A stretch of DNA of 64,000 nt from Siphonodentalium dalli (Eukaryota > Mollusca > Scaphopoda > Gadilida > Siphonodentaliidae), in the NCBI GenBank assembly GCA_032622095.1, contig CP136069.1, positions 64,691,319 to 64,755,318 of the forward strand, written 5' to 3'. The translations under genes were made by a program, and so were the position numbers. How positions within the stretch are numbered: position 1 is the stretch's first letter; each line of letters starts with the position of its first letter. This document shows, piece after piece, positions 23,793 through 37,700 of this stretch. Under the pieces are notes generated by a model. That model saw only the letters and a list, made by a program, of their open reading frames with translations, had not been told where the DNA came from and did no database searches.

Positions 23793-25943
23793 GAATGTAA
23801 ATTTTTTACATATATCCCGAACATTCTCTGCGTTATCCGAAAAGGTAGCATATTGTGACTCACTTGGTTATTATACATGTTAGTTAATTAACTGACAACT
23901 ACATGTTCTATTCTGGTTGTCTCAGTTCCGTATGGAGCATGACAAATTCATTTTAAAGTATGCAATTTTGCTGAGAACCTCTTTTGTAATTTTGGCCACA
24001 TTTATTGAAAGGAAATGGGCAGAACTTTGATACAGAACTGAGATGGATCACAATCTTTGGCTAGTCTGGTCCATTATGATAAAATAAAATGTCAACATGA
24101 TACAGTGTGGATGCCAATATCATAGCCAGGGAGTTACTCTATGATCATATGTGAGGTGAATAGGTATACATGGAGTTATTGTATGTCATGACTGATGTGA
24201 GTAGGTATACAATGAGTGGATATATGGTTATTAGTGGGTTGTCCATGGTAAAATGCATGGAATACCTGGAGTAAGCTGGGTGTACATTATCGAGGGTGTG
24301 GGTGTACAAGGAGTGCCCGTGTGGTGATGGTGGGATGTATATTTATATATCTCGTGGATGTATTATCATTTGTGGGTGTATAAGGCTTAGCTGTATTATT
24401 ATGGATGGCGTGTATGATTATGCAGTGAATTGCTGAATTGTCATGTGTGAGGTGTATATGCAAGTATGGAGTGTTTGAATGGTCGTGTGTGCGGGTTTTT
24501 TGTATATCTGAATGTAATTTTTTTACATATATCCCGAACATTCTCTGCGTTATCCGAAAAGGTAGCATATTGTGACTCACTTGGTTATTATACATGTTAG
24601 TTAATTAACTGACAACTACATGTTCTATTCTGGTTGTCTCAGTTCCGTATGGAGCATGACAAATTCATTTTAAAGTATGCAATTTTGCTGAGAACCTCTT
24701 TTGTAATTTTGGCCACATTTATTGAAAGGAAATGGGCAGAACTTTGATACAGAACTGAGATGGATCACAATCTTTGGCTATTCTGGTCCATTATGATAAA
24801 AAAAAATGTCAACATGATACAGTGTGGATGCCAATATCATAGCCAGGGAGTTACTCTATGATCATATGTGAGGTGAATAGGTATACATGGAGTTATTGTA
24901 TGCCATGACTGATGTGAGTAGGTATACAATGAGTGGATATATGGTTATTAGTGGGTTGTCCATGGTAAAATGCATGGAATACCTGGAGTAAGCTGGGTGT
25001 ACATTATCGAGGGTGTGGGTGTACAAGGAGTGCCCGTGTGGTGATGGTGGGATGTATATTTATATATCTCGTGGATGTATTATCATTTGTGGGTGTATAA
25101 GGCTTAGCTGTATTATTATGGATGGCGTGTATGATTATGCAGTGAATTGCTGAATTGTCATGTGTGAGGTGTATATGCAAGTATGGAGTGTTTGAGTGGT
25201 CGTGTGTGCGGGTTTTTTGTATATCTGAATGTAAATTTTTTACATATATCCCGAACATTCTCTGCGTTATCCGAAAAGGTAGCATATTGTGACTCACTTG
25301 GTTATTATACATGTTAGTTAATTAACTGACAACTACATGTTCTATTCTGGTTGTCTCAGTTCCGTATGGAGCATGACAAATTCATTTTAAAGTATGCAAT
25401 TTTGCTGAGAACCTCTTTTGTAATTTTGGCCACATTTATTGAAAGGAAATGGGCAGAACTTTGATACAGAACTGAGATGGATCACAATCTTTGGCTATTC
25501 TGGTCCATTATGATAAAAAAAAATGTCAACATGATACAGTGTGGATGCCAATATCATAGCCAGGGAGTTACTCTATGATCATATGTGAGGTGAATAGGTA
25601 TACATGGAGTTATTGTATGTCATGACTGATGTGAGTAGGTATACAATGAGTGGATATATGGTTATTAGTGGGTTGTCCATGGTAAAATGCATGGAATACC
25701 TGGAGTAAGCTGGGTGTACATTATCGAGGGTGTGGGTGTACAAGGAGTGCCCGTGTGGTGATGGTGGGATGTATATTTATATATCTCGTGGATGTATTAT
25801 CATTTGTGGGTGTATAAGGCTTAGCTGTATTATTATGGATGGCGTGTATGATTATGCAGTGAATTGCTGAATTGTCATGTGTGAGGTGTATATGCAAGTA
25901 TGGAGTGTTTGAGTGGTCGTGTGTGCGGGTTTTTTGTATATCT
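23793..25943 (+). repeat. Three perfect-length 717-bp tandem copies
   Basis: Copies start at 23,793, 24,510 and 25,227 and are almost identical, with a few substitutions and a one-base A/T-run change. Each contains diverged GTATACA-GGAGTG phrases spaced a few tens of bases apart, so the 717-bp block is a higher-order amplification of an older minisatellite. The minus-strand frames of about 100 codons that recur here are a by-product. Confidence 0.95.
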
Positions 25944-26320
25944 GGAAGGGCTGAATGGCCGTTAGTGAGGTTTACATGTATACCTGGAGTGAATCTATAG
26001 TCTAGGGTGAGCTGCATAATGTATATCGAGTGGTTATATGACTATATGTGTCAAATAGGTATACACGTAGTGACTGTGTGGTTAATAGTGAGATGAGAAC
26101 ATGTAGGTATACAAGTAGTGACTGTATTGTCACAAATGTAATGAACATATATACAGGGGTGACTAAATGGTCATGTGTCAGGCATATGAGTATACCTGGT
26201 GCTCCTGTTTTGTGACTCGTGGTGGCGGTATGGTCATGTGTAGGTTATACCAGTATACACACGTGTTGCTTTATTCATTACGTGTACATCTGCTTTAAAC
26301 TGCATACCCCGGATTATAGA
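25944..26320 (+). repeat. Degenerate GTATAC minisatellite continuing from the 717-bp copies
   Basis: Repeated phrases of the form GGTATACA-GTAGTGACTGT-TGGTCA with GTGTGAGG-like linkers, diverged. It is probably the older array from which the 717-bp unit was amplified. Confidence 0.6.
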
Positions 26321-26601
26321 AGAGAGTCGGGGTCCCAACCTCACTAAATTAATTAAGCCAATATAACCAGCAAATTACCCATATATCACGTTTTGACATG
26401 ACTCTTGTAAAAGTAGACATTTGTAAGACTTGCTACATCAGTTGTTTGATGTTCTAAACTTGTTTAAATTGAATTAAATAAAATAAAATAATTTTGTTTA
26501 AATCGTATAAAATATATAAATCACATGCATGTTCATTGAATTTCCTCATCGTGTGGTCATATGTTCTGTTTATGAGGTAATCTAACTACCATGCACATTG
26601 A

Positions 26602-26787
26602 GATATTCATTATAAATAGAGAAGTTAAGGTAATAGCGTGTAACGTGAACATCAATGTATGAGAGTAGTCCTGTCTGGTGCATCGAAACTTCATGCAGCT
26701 TTGTTTGAGGTTGCATATCGATATTCATGTCTATATGATATTCATTATAAATAGAGAGGTTAAGGTAATAACCTGTAACGTGAAGTT
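26602..26787 (+). repeat. 135-bp-period duplication
   Basis: GATATTCATTATAAATAGAG followed by GTTAAGGTAATA and TGTAACGTGAA occurs at 26,602 and again at 26,737 with two or three differences. Confidence 0.7.
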
Positions 26788-27059
26788 ACGGAGTTATTTC
26801 TGATGTTTGTAAAGGAATTGTTCATTAATTTTTATAGCGTTTCTTCGCCACATATCAACAGGTAAATATACAATTTTCCGAGATGATGTAAGGCACCTGA
26901 GTGAAGTTTGTAAGTTTGCATTATCCTGACAAAGTTCCTTTACAAAATATCAAGATTAAGCATGACAAATAAACAGCATTCGTTTAAATGCATTGCAGGG
27001 TATGGATAAAGAGCGTTTGTCCATTTCATGCACAAGGACTTTAATAGAATATAGCCATC
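26788..27059. other. Spacer sequence, nothing recognised
   Basis: AT-rich, with no coding frame, repeat unit or RNA gene that I can support. Confidence 0.4.
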
Positions 27060-28080
27060 GGACAGGGGGACATTCCCTCTGTATAACTAGATATTTCCCG
27101 AGCCCCCCCCCCCTTCTGTAGAAGTTGTCGATATATTAAGAAACAAAAGACGGACTCTCAACCTCACTAAATTTACAGAGTGCATATGCTATAGATAATA
27201 TTCGATGAATCTGCCGAATTTATCACTTGAAACGCTGAGATATTTCCACGCTGTGGGAAGAACCTGGGAGTTATGTTGATGTCATCGGAAAGGGGAACAT
27301 TCCCTCTGTATAACCAGATATTTCTCAAGCCCCTCCCTTCTGGATAAGTTGCCGATATATTAAGAAACAAAAGTTGGGGTCCAAATCTCACTAAATTTAC
27401 AGAGTGCATCTATTACAGATTATGTTTGTTGAATCTGCCGAATTTATTACTTGAAACGCTGAGATATTTCCACGCTGTGGGCAGAACCTGGGAATTAATT
27501 TTGATGCCATCGGAAAGGGGAACATTCCGTCTGTGTAACTTGATATTACCCGAGCCCCTCCCTTCTGGATAAGTTGCCGAAATATTAAGAAACAAAAGTC
27601 GGGGTCCCAACCTCACTAAATTTACAGAGTGCATCTGTTATTATAGATAATATCCGATGAATCTGCTGAATTTATCACTTGAAACGCTGAGATATTTCCA
27701 CGCTGTGGGAAGAACCTGATGGGAATTAATTTTGATGTCATCGAAAGGGGGAACATTCCCTCTGTGTAAATAGATATTTCCCGGGGCCCTCCCTTCTGGA
27801 TAAGTTGCTGAAATATTAAGAAACAAAAGTCGGGGTCCCAACCTCACTAAATTACAGAGTGCGTCTGTTACAGATAATATCTGATGAATCTGCCGAATTT
27901 ATCAATTGAACCGCTGGGATATTTCCACGCTGTGGGAAGAACCTGGGAGTTAATTTTGATGTCATCGGAAAGGGGAACATTCCCTCTGTATAACTACATA
28001 TTTCCCGAGTCCTTCCCTTCTGGATAAGTTGCCGAAATATTGAGAAACAAAAGTCGGGGTCCCAACCTCACTAAATTTAA
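27060..28080 (+). repeat. ~230-240-bp tandem repeat, about five copies
   Basis: Units share GGGGTCCCAACCTCACTAAAT, ACAGAGTGCAT, GATGAATCTGCCGAATTTAT, TTTCCACGCTGTGGGAAGAA, GGGGAACATTCCCTCTGT and CTTCTGGATAAGTTGCCGA. Junction phrases occur near 27,148, 27,385, 27,599, 27,831 and 28,053. An isolated relative of the junction lies near 26,324. The 60-80-codon minus-strand frames here recur with the unit and are not genes. Confidence 0.9.
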
Positions 28081-28565
28081 CATCAGAAATAACTCCGGTG
28101 CCCAACCTCACCTCGCAAAATGGTATATTTATCTATTAAATTCTTGATATGCTTGTAAAGAAACGCTAACAAAATTAAGAAACAATTTCTTTACAATGAT
28201 AGTCAGAAATCACTCGGGTATAACCTTTCACCTCTGTGGCAGACAGCGGCAATTAACATTGATGGTATGTTTGATTCCCAATACACTCCCGAATACACTG
28301 TGTATTAGGGGATTATTGGCGCGGTATGGATGTTTATTGATAGTGTATTGATAGTCTAGACTGACAGGGGTCATATATGGTCACATGTTGCTAATGACCG
28401 CAACATGCATGCATTGTTTATTTGTAGTTTATTGCAACTGAAGACTATGATACATTGTTGATTATACGACAATTATTGTTGTATATTACATGTATAGCCA
28501 ATATATATGCTATTTAATAGCTGTTAACCGTTTGCAAACTGCAATCATCATATCAGTTTAATTAG
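28081..28565. other. Spacer sequence between repeat blocks
   Basis: The CCGGTGCCCAACCTCACCTC phrase near 28,095 is a remnant of the tandem unit. The rest is AT-rich and shows no gene. Confidence 0.4.
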
Positions 28566-28745
28566 GCGTAAATGGGAATAAATTTTGATGCCATCGGAAA
28601 GGGAAACATTCCCTCTGTGTAAATAGATATTTCCCAAGCCCCTCCCTTCTGGATAAGTTGCCGAAATATTAAGAAACAAAAGTCGGGGTCCCAATTAACC
28701 TCACTAAATTACAGAGTGCATCTATTATAGATAATATCTGATGAA
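28566..28745 (+). repeat. Detached copy of the ~235-bp unit, cut by the right satellite arm
   Basis: This copy matches the units at 27,060-28,080 up to GATGAATC at about 28,745. There the inverted satellite begins abruptly at TTTCAAGAATGG. The junction shows the satellite arm entering, or recombining with, this repeat. Confidence 0.8.
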
Positions 28746-31700
28746 TCTTTCAAGAATGGAGGTGTCATCGTCCCGTCGATAAAAACACTACTTTTACCAT
28801 CAGAAAACAAGTTCAAACTTCCATTTTACTATTTAGTATATATTAGACTAGCATTTTCTGCAAAAATCCGTCACCCAAACATGAAAATGTGAACATAATG
28901 CTAGTTTTTCTGTTAAGATTTTCGAAGATTTTCGTTCGGCGGAATGGAGATTTTTCAAGAATGGAGGTGTCATCGTCCCGTCGATAAAAACACTACTTTT
29001 ATCATCAGAAAACAAGTTCAAACTTCCATTTTACTATTTAGTATATATTAGACTAGCATTTTCTGCAAAAATCCGTTACCCAAACATGAAAATGTGAACA
29101 TAATACTAGTTTTTCTGTTAAGATTTTCGTTCGGCGGATTGGAGATTTTTCAAGAATGGAGGTGTCAACGTCCCGTCGACAAAAACACTACTTTTACGAT
29201 CAGAAAACAAGTTCAAACTTCTATTTTACTATTTAGTATATATTAGACTAGCATTTTCTGCAAAAATCCGTCACCCAAACATGAAAATGTGAACATAATA
29301 CTAGTTTTTCTGTTAAGATTTTCGTTCGGCGGATTGGAGATTTTTCAAGAATGGAGGTGTCAACGTCCCGTCGACAAAAACACTACTTTTACCATCAGAA
29401 AACAAGTTCAAACTTCTATTTTACTATTTAGTATATATTAGACTAGCATTTTCTGCAAAAATCCGTCACCCAAACATGAAAATGTGAACATAATGCTAGT
29501 TTTTCTGTTAAGATTTTCGAAGATTTTCGTTCGGCGGAATGGAGATTTTTCAAGAATGGAGGTGTCATCGTCCCGTCGATAAAAACACCACTTTTACCAT
29601 CAGAAAACAAGTTCAAACTTCTATTTTACTATTTAGTATATATTAGACTAGCATTTTCTGCAAAAATCCGTCACCCAAACATGAAAATGTGAACATAATG
29701 CTAGTTTTTCTGTTAAGATTTTCGAAGATTTTCGTTCGGCGGAATGCAGATTTTTCAAGAATGCGGATGTCATCGTCCCGCCGATAAAAACACTACTTTT
29801 ATCAGCAGAAAACAAGTTCAAACTTCTATTTTACTATTTAGTATATATTAGACAAACATTTTCTGCAAAAATCCGTCACCCAAACATGAAAATGTGAACA
29901 TAATGCTAGTTTTTCTGTTAAGATTTTCGACGATTTTCGTTCGGCGGAATGGAGATTTTTCAAGAATGGAGGTGTCATCGTCCCGTCGATAAAAACACTA
30001 CTTTTACCATCAGAAAACAAGTTCAAACTTCTATTTTACTATTTAGTATATATTAGACTAGCATTTTCTGCAAAAATCCGTCACCCAAACATGAAAATGT
30101 GAACATAATGCTAGTTTTTCCGTTAAGATTTTCGAAGATTTTCGTTCGGCGGATTGGAGATTTTTCAAGAATGGAGGTGTCAACGTCCCGTCGACAAAAA
30201 CACTACTTTTACCATCAGAAAACAAGTTCAAACTTCTATTTTACTATTTAGTATATATTAGACTAGCATTTTCTGCAAAAAATCCGTCACCCAAACATGA
30301 AAATGTGAACATAATGCTAGTTTTTCTGTTAAGATTTTCGAAGATTTTCGTTCGGCGGAATGGAGATTTTTCAAGAATGGAGGTGTCATCGTCCCGTCGA
30401 TAAAAACACTACTTTTACCATCAGAAAACAAGTTCAAACTTCTATTTTACTATTTAGTATATATTAGACTAGCATTTTCTGCAAAAATCCGTCACCCAAA
30501 CATGAAAATGTGAACATAATGCTAGTTTTTCTGTTAAGATTTTCGAAGATTTTCGTTCGGCGGAATGCAGATTTTTCAAGAATGCGGATGTCATCGTCCC
30601 GTCGATAAAAACACTACTTTTACCATCAGAATACAAGTTCAAACTTCTATTTTACTATTTAGTATATATTAGACTAGCATTTTCTGCAAAAATCCGTCAC
30701 CCAAACATGAAAATGTGAACATAATACTAGTTTTTCTGTTAAGATTTTCGAAGATTTTCGTTCGGCGGATTGGAGATTTTTCAAGAATGGAGGTGTCATC
30801 GTCCCGTCGATAAAAACACTACTTTTACCATCAGAAAACAAGTTCAAACTTCTATTTTACTATTTAGTATATATTAGACTAGCATTTTCTGCAAAAATCC
30901 GTCACCCAAACATGAAAATGTGAACATAATGCTAGTTTTTCTGTTAAGATTTTCGAAGATTTTCGTTCGGCGGAATGCTGATTTTTCAAGAATGCGGATG
31001 TCATCGTCCCGTCGATAAAAACACTACTTTTACCATCAGAAAACAAGTTCAAACTTCTATTTTACTATTTAGTATATATTAGACTAGCATTTTCTGCAAA
31101 AATCCGTCACCCAAACATGAAAATGTGAACATAATGCTAGTTTTTCTGTTAAGATTTTCGAAGATTTTCGTTCGGCGGAATGCAGATTTTTCAAGAATGG
31201 AGGTGTCAACGTCCCGTCGACAAAAACACTACTTTTATCAGCAGAAAACAAGTTAAAACTTCTATTTTACTATTTACTATATATTAGACTAGCATTTTCT
31301 GCAAAAATCCGTCACCCAAACATGAAAATGTGAACATAATACTAGTTTTTCTGTTAAGATTTTCGAAGATTTTCGTTCGGCGGAATGCAGATTTTTCAAG
31401 AATGGAGGTGTCAACGTCCCGTCGACAAAAACACTACTTTTATCATCAGAAAACAAGTTCAAACTTCTATTTTACTATTTACTATATATTAGACTAGCAT
31501 TTTCTGCAAAAATCCGTCACCCAAACATGAAAATGTGAACATAATACTAGTTTTTCTGTTAAGATTTTCGTTCGGCGGATTGGAGATTTTTCAAGAATGG
31601 AGGTGTCAACGTCCCGTCGACAAAAACACTACTTTTACCATCAGAAAACAAGTTCAAACTTCTATTTTACTATTTAGTATATATTAGACTAGCATTTTCT

Positions 31701-34700
31701 GCAAAAATCCGTCACCCAAACATGAAAATGTGAACATAATGCTAGTTTTTCTGTTAAGATTTTCGAAGATTTTCGTTCGGCGGAATGCAGATTTTTCAAG
31801 AATGGAGGTGTCAACGTCCCGTCGACAAAAACACTACTTTTATCAGCAGAAAACAAGTTCAAACTTCTATTTTACTATTTAGTATATATTAGACTAGCAT
31901 TTTCTGCAAAAATCCGTCACCCAAACATGAAAATGTGAACATAATGCTAGTTTTTCTGTTAAGATTTTCGAAGATTTTCGTTCGGCGGAATGCAGATTTT
32001 TCAAGAATGGAGGTGTCAACGTCCCGTCGACAAAAACACTACTTTTATCAGCAGAAAACAAGTTCAAACTTCTATTTTACTATTTACTATATATTAGACT
32101 AGCATTTTCTGCAAAAATCCGTCACCCAAACATGAAAATGTGAACATAATACTAGTTTTTCTGTTAAGATTTTCGAAGATTTTCGTTCGGCGGATTGGAG
32201 ATTTTTCAAGAATGGAGGTGTCATCGTCCCGTCGATAAAAACACTACTTTTACCATCAGAAAACAAGTTCAAACTTCTATTTTACTATTTAGTATATATT
32301 AGACTAGCATTTTCTGCAAAAATCCGTCACCCAAACATGAAAATGTGAACATAATGCTAGTTTTTCTGTTAAGATTTTCGAAGATTTTCGTTCGGCGGAA
32401 TGCAGATTTTTCAAGAATGCGGATGTCATCGTCCCGTCGATAAAAACACTACTTTTACCATCAGAAAACAAGTTCAAACTTCTATTTTACTATTTAGTAT
32501 ATATTAGACTAGCATTTTCTGCAAAAATCCGTCACCCAAACATGAAAATGTGAACATAATGCTAGTTTTTCTGTTAAGATTTTCGAAGATTTTCGTTCGG
32601 CGGAATGGAGATTTTTCAAGAATGGAGGTGTCATCGTCCCGTCGATAAAAACACTACTTTTATCAGCATAAAACAAGTTCAAACTTCTATTTTACTATTT
32701 AGTATATATTAGACTAGCATTTTCTGCAAAAATCCGTCACCCAAACATGAAAATGTGAACATAATGCTAGTTTTTCTGTTAAGATTTTCGAAGATTTTCG
32801 TTCGGCGGAATGGAGATTTTTCAAGAATGGAGGTGTCATCGTCCCGTCGATAAAAACACTACTTTTATCAGCAGAAAACAAGTTCAAACTTCTATTTTAC
32901 TATTTAGTATATATTAGACTAGCATTTTCTGCAAAAATCCGTCACCCAAACATGAAAATGTGAACATAATGCTAGTTTTTCTGTTAAGATTTTCGAAGAT
33001 TTTCGTTCGGCGGAATGGAGATTTTTCAAGAATGGAGGTGTCATCGTCCCGTCGATAAAAACACCACTTTTACCATCAGAAAACAAGTTCAAACTTCTAT
33101 TTTACTATTTAGTATATATTAGACTAGCATTTTCTGCAAAAATCCGTCACCCAAACATGAAAATGTGAACATAATGCTAGTTTTTCCGTTAAGATTTTCG
33201 AAGATTTTCGTTCGGCGGATTGGAGATTTTTCAAGAATGGAGGTGTCAACGTCCCGTCGACAAAAACACTACTTTTACCATCAGAAAACAAGTTCAAACT
33301 TCTATTTTACTATTTAGTATATATTAGACTAGCATTTTCTGCAAAAAATCCGTCACCCAAACATGAAAATGTGAACATAATGCTAGTTTTTCTGTTAAGA
33401 TTTTCGAAGATTTTCGTTCGGCGGAATGGAGATTTTTCAAGAATGGAGGTGTCATCGTCCCGTCGATAAAAACACTACTTTTACCATCAGAAAACAAGTT
33501 CAAACTTCTATTTTACTATTTAGTATATATTAGACTAGCATTTTCTGCAAAAATCCGTCACCCAAACATGAAAATGTGAACATAATGCTAGTTTTTCTGT
33601 TAAGATTTTCGAAGATTTTCGTTCGGCGGAATGCAGATTTTTCAAGAATGCGGATGTCATCGTCCCGTCGATAAAAACACTACTTTTACCATCAGAAAAC
33701 AAGTTCAAACTTCTATTTTACTATTTAGTATATATTAGACTAGCATTTTCTGCAAAAATCCGTCACCCAAACATGAAAATGTGAACATAATGCTAGTTTT
33801 TCTGTTAAGATTTTCGAAGATTTTCGTTCGGCGGAATGCAGATTTTTCAAGAATGCGGATGTCATCGTCCCGTCGATAAAAACACTACTTTTACCATCAG
33901 AATACAAGTTCAAACTTCTATTTTACTGTTTAGTATATATTAGACTAGCATTTTCTGCAAAAATCCGTCACCCAAACATGAAAATGTGAACATAATACTA
34001 GTTTTTCTGTTAAGATTTTCGAAGATTTTCGTTCGGCGGATTGGAGATTTTTCAAGAATGGAGGTGTCATCGTCCCGTCGATAAAAACACTACTTTTACC
34101 ATCAGAAAACAAGTTCAAACTTCTATTTTACTATTTACTATATATTAGACTAGCATTTTCTGCAAAAATCCGTCACCCAAACATGAAAATGTGAACATAA
34201 TACTAGTTTTTCTGTTAAGATTTTCGAAGATTTTCGTTCGGCGGATTGGAGATTTTTCAAGAATGGAGGTGTCATCGTCCCGTCGATAAAAACACTACTT
34301 TTACCATCAGAAAACAAGTTCAAACTTCTATTTTACTATTTAGTATATATTAGACTAGCATTTTCTGCAAAAATCCGTCACCCAAACATGAAAATGTGAA
34401 CATAATGCTAGTTTTTCTGTTAAGATTTTCGAAGATTTTCGTTCGGCGGAATGCAGATTTTTCAAGAATGCGGATGTCATCGTCCCGTCGATAAAAACAC
34501 TACTTTTACCATCAGAAAACAAGTTCAAACTTCTATTTTACTATTTAGTATATATTAGACTAGCATTTTCTGCAAAAATCCGTCACCCAAACATGAAAAT
34601 GTGAACATAATGCTAGTTTTTCTGTTAAGATTTTCGAAGATTTTCGTTCGGCGGAATGCAGATTTTTCAAGAATGCGGATGTCATCGTCCCGTCGATAAA

Positions 34701-37700
34701 AACACTACTTTTACCATCAGAATACAAGTTCAAACTTCTATTTTACTATTTACTATATATTAGACTAGCATTTTCTGCAAAAATCCGTCACCCAAACATG
34801 AAAATGTGAACATAATACTAGTTTTTCTGTTAAGATTTTCGAAGATTTTCGTTCGGCGGATTGGAGATTTTTCAAGAATGGAGGTGTCATCGTCCCGTCG
34901 ATAAAAACACTACTTTTACCATCAGAAAACAAGTTCAAACTTCTATTTTACTATTTAGTATATATTAGACTAGCATTTTCTGCAAAAATCCGTCACCCAA
35001 ACATGAAAATGTGAACATAATGCTAGTTTTTCTGTTAAGATTTTCGAAGATTTTCGTTCGGCGGAATGCTGATTTTTCAAGAATGCGGATGTCATCGTCC
35101 CGTCGATAAAAACACTACTTTTACCATCAGAAAACAAGTTCAAACTTCTATTTTACTATTTAGTATATATTAGACTAGCATTTTCTGCAAAAATCCGTCA
35201 CCCAAACATGAAAATGTGAACATAATGCTAGTTTTTCTGTTAAGATTTTCGAAGATTTTCGTTCGGCGGAATGCAGATTTTTCAAGAATGGAGGTGTCAA
35301 CGTCCCGTCGACAAAAACACTACTTTTATCAGCAGAAAACAAGTTAAAACTTCTATTTTACTATTTACTATATATTAGACTAGCATTTTCTGCAAAAATC
35401 CGTCACCCAAACATGAAAATGTGAACATAATACTAGTTTTTCTGTTAAGATTTTCGAAGATTTTCGTTCGGCGGAATGCAGATTTTTCAAGAATGGAGGT
35501 GTCAACGTCCCGTCGACAAAAACACTACTTTTATCATCAGAAAACAAGTTCAAACTTCTATTTTACTATTTACTATATATTAGACTAGCATTTTCTGCAA
35601 AAATCCGTCACCCAAACATGAAAATGTGAACATAATACTAGTTTTTCTGTTAAGATTTTCGTTCGGCGGATTGGAGATTTTTCAAGAATGGAGGTGTCAA
35701 CGTCCCGTCGACAAAAACACTACTTTTACCATCAGAAAACAAGTTCAAACTTCTATTTTACTATTTAGTATATATTAGACTAGCATTTTCTGCAAAAATC
35801 CGTCACCCAAACATGAAAATGTGAACATAATGCTAGTTTTTCTGTTAAGATTTTCGAAGATTTTCGTTCGGCGGAATGCAGATTTTTCAAGAATGGAGGT
35901 GTCAACGTCCCGTCGACAAAAACACTACTTTTATCAGCAGAAAACAAGTTCAAACTTCTATTTTACTATTTACTATATATTAGACTAGCATTTTCTGCAA
36001 AAATCCGTCACCCAAACATGAAAATGTGAACATAATACTAGTTTTTCTGTTAAGATTTTCGAAGATTTTCGTTCGGCGGAATGCAGATTTTTCAAGAATG
36101 GAGGTGTCAACGTCCCGTCGACAAAAACACTACTTTTATCAGCAGAAAACAAGTTCAAACTTCTATTTTACTATTTACTATATATTAGACTAGCATTTTC
36201 TGCAAAAATCCGTCACCCAAACATGAAAATGTGAACATAATACTAGTTTTTCTGTTAAGATTTTCGAAGATTTTCGTTCGGCGGATTGGAGATTTTTCAA
36301 GAATGGAGGTGTCATCGTCCCGTCGATAAAAACACTACTTTTACCATCAGAAAACAAGTTCAAACTTCTATTTTACTATTTAGTATATATTAGACTAGCA
36401 TTTTCTGCAAAAATCCGTCACCCAAACATGAAAATGTGAACATAATGCTAGTTTTTCTGTTAAGATTTTCGAAGATTTTCGTTCGGCGGAATGCAGATTT
36501 TTCAAGAATGGAGGTGTCATCGTCCCGTCGATAAAAACACTACTTTTATCAGCAGAAAACAAGTTCAAACTTCTATTTTACTATTTAGTATATATTAGAC
36601 TAGCATTTTCTGCAAAAATCCGTCACCCAAACATGAAAATGTGAACATAATGCTAGTTTTTCTGTTAAGATTTTCGAAGATTTTCGTTCGGCGGAATGGA
36701 GATTTTTCAAGAATGGAGGTGTCATCGTCCCGTCGATAAAAACACCACTTTTACCATCAGAAAACAAGTTCAAACTTCTATTTTACTATTTAGTATATAT
36801 TAGACTAGCATTTTCTGCAAAAATCCGTCACCCAAACATGAAAATGTGAACATAATGCTAGTTTTTCCGTTAAGATTTTCGAAGATTTTCGTTCGGCGGA
36901 TTGGAGATTTTTCAAGAATGGAGGTGTCAACGTCCCGTCGACAAAAACACTACTTTTACCATCAGAAAACAAGTTCAAACTTCTATTTTACTATTTAGTA
37001 TATATTAGACTAGCATTTTCTGCAAAAAATCCGTCACCCAAACATGAAAATGTGAACATAATGCTAGTTTTTCTGTTAAGATTTTCGAAGATTTTCGTTC
37101 GGCGGAATGGAGATTTTTCAAGAATGGAGGTGTCATCGTCCCGTCGATAAAAACACTACTTTTACCATCAGAAAACAAGTTCAAACTTCTATTTTACTAT
37201 TTAGTATATATTAGACTAGCATTTTCTGCAAAAATCCGTCACCCAAACATGAAAATGTGAACATAATGCTAGTTTTTCTGTTAAGATTTTCGAAGATTTT
37301 CGTTCGGCGGAATGCAGATTTTTCAAGAATGCGGATGTCATCGTCCCGTCGATAAAAACACTACTTTTACCATCAGAAAACAAGTTCAAACTTCTATTTT
37401 ACTATTTAGTATATATTAGACTAGCATTTTCTGCAAAAATCCGTCACCCAAACATGAAAATGTGAACATAATGCTAGTTTTTCTGTTAAGATTTTCGAAG
37501 ATTTTCGTTCGGCGGAATGCAGATTTTTCAAGAATGCGGATGTCATCGTCCCGTCGATAAAAACACTACTTTTACCATCAGAATACAAGTTCAAACTTCT
37601 ATTTTACTGTTTAGTATATATTAGACTAGCATTTTCTGCAAAAATCCGTCACCCAAACATGAAAATGTGAACATAATACTAGTTTTTCTGTTAAGATTTT

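Noticed and set aside
24287-26017. Minus-strand frames of about 100 codons repeated three times
   Set aside because: They coincide with the 717-bp tandem unit, encode low-complexity His/Thr-rich sequence and have no family features.
27173-27847. Minus-strand frames of 68-78 codons with a shared RLLFLNISATYPEGR-like phrase
   Set aside because: They repeat with the ~235-bp tandem unit and diverge by indels that shift the frame.
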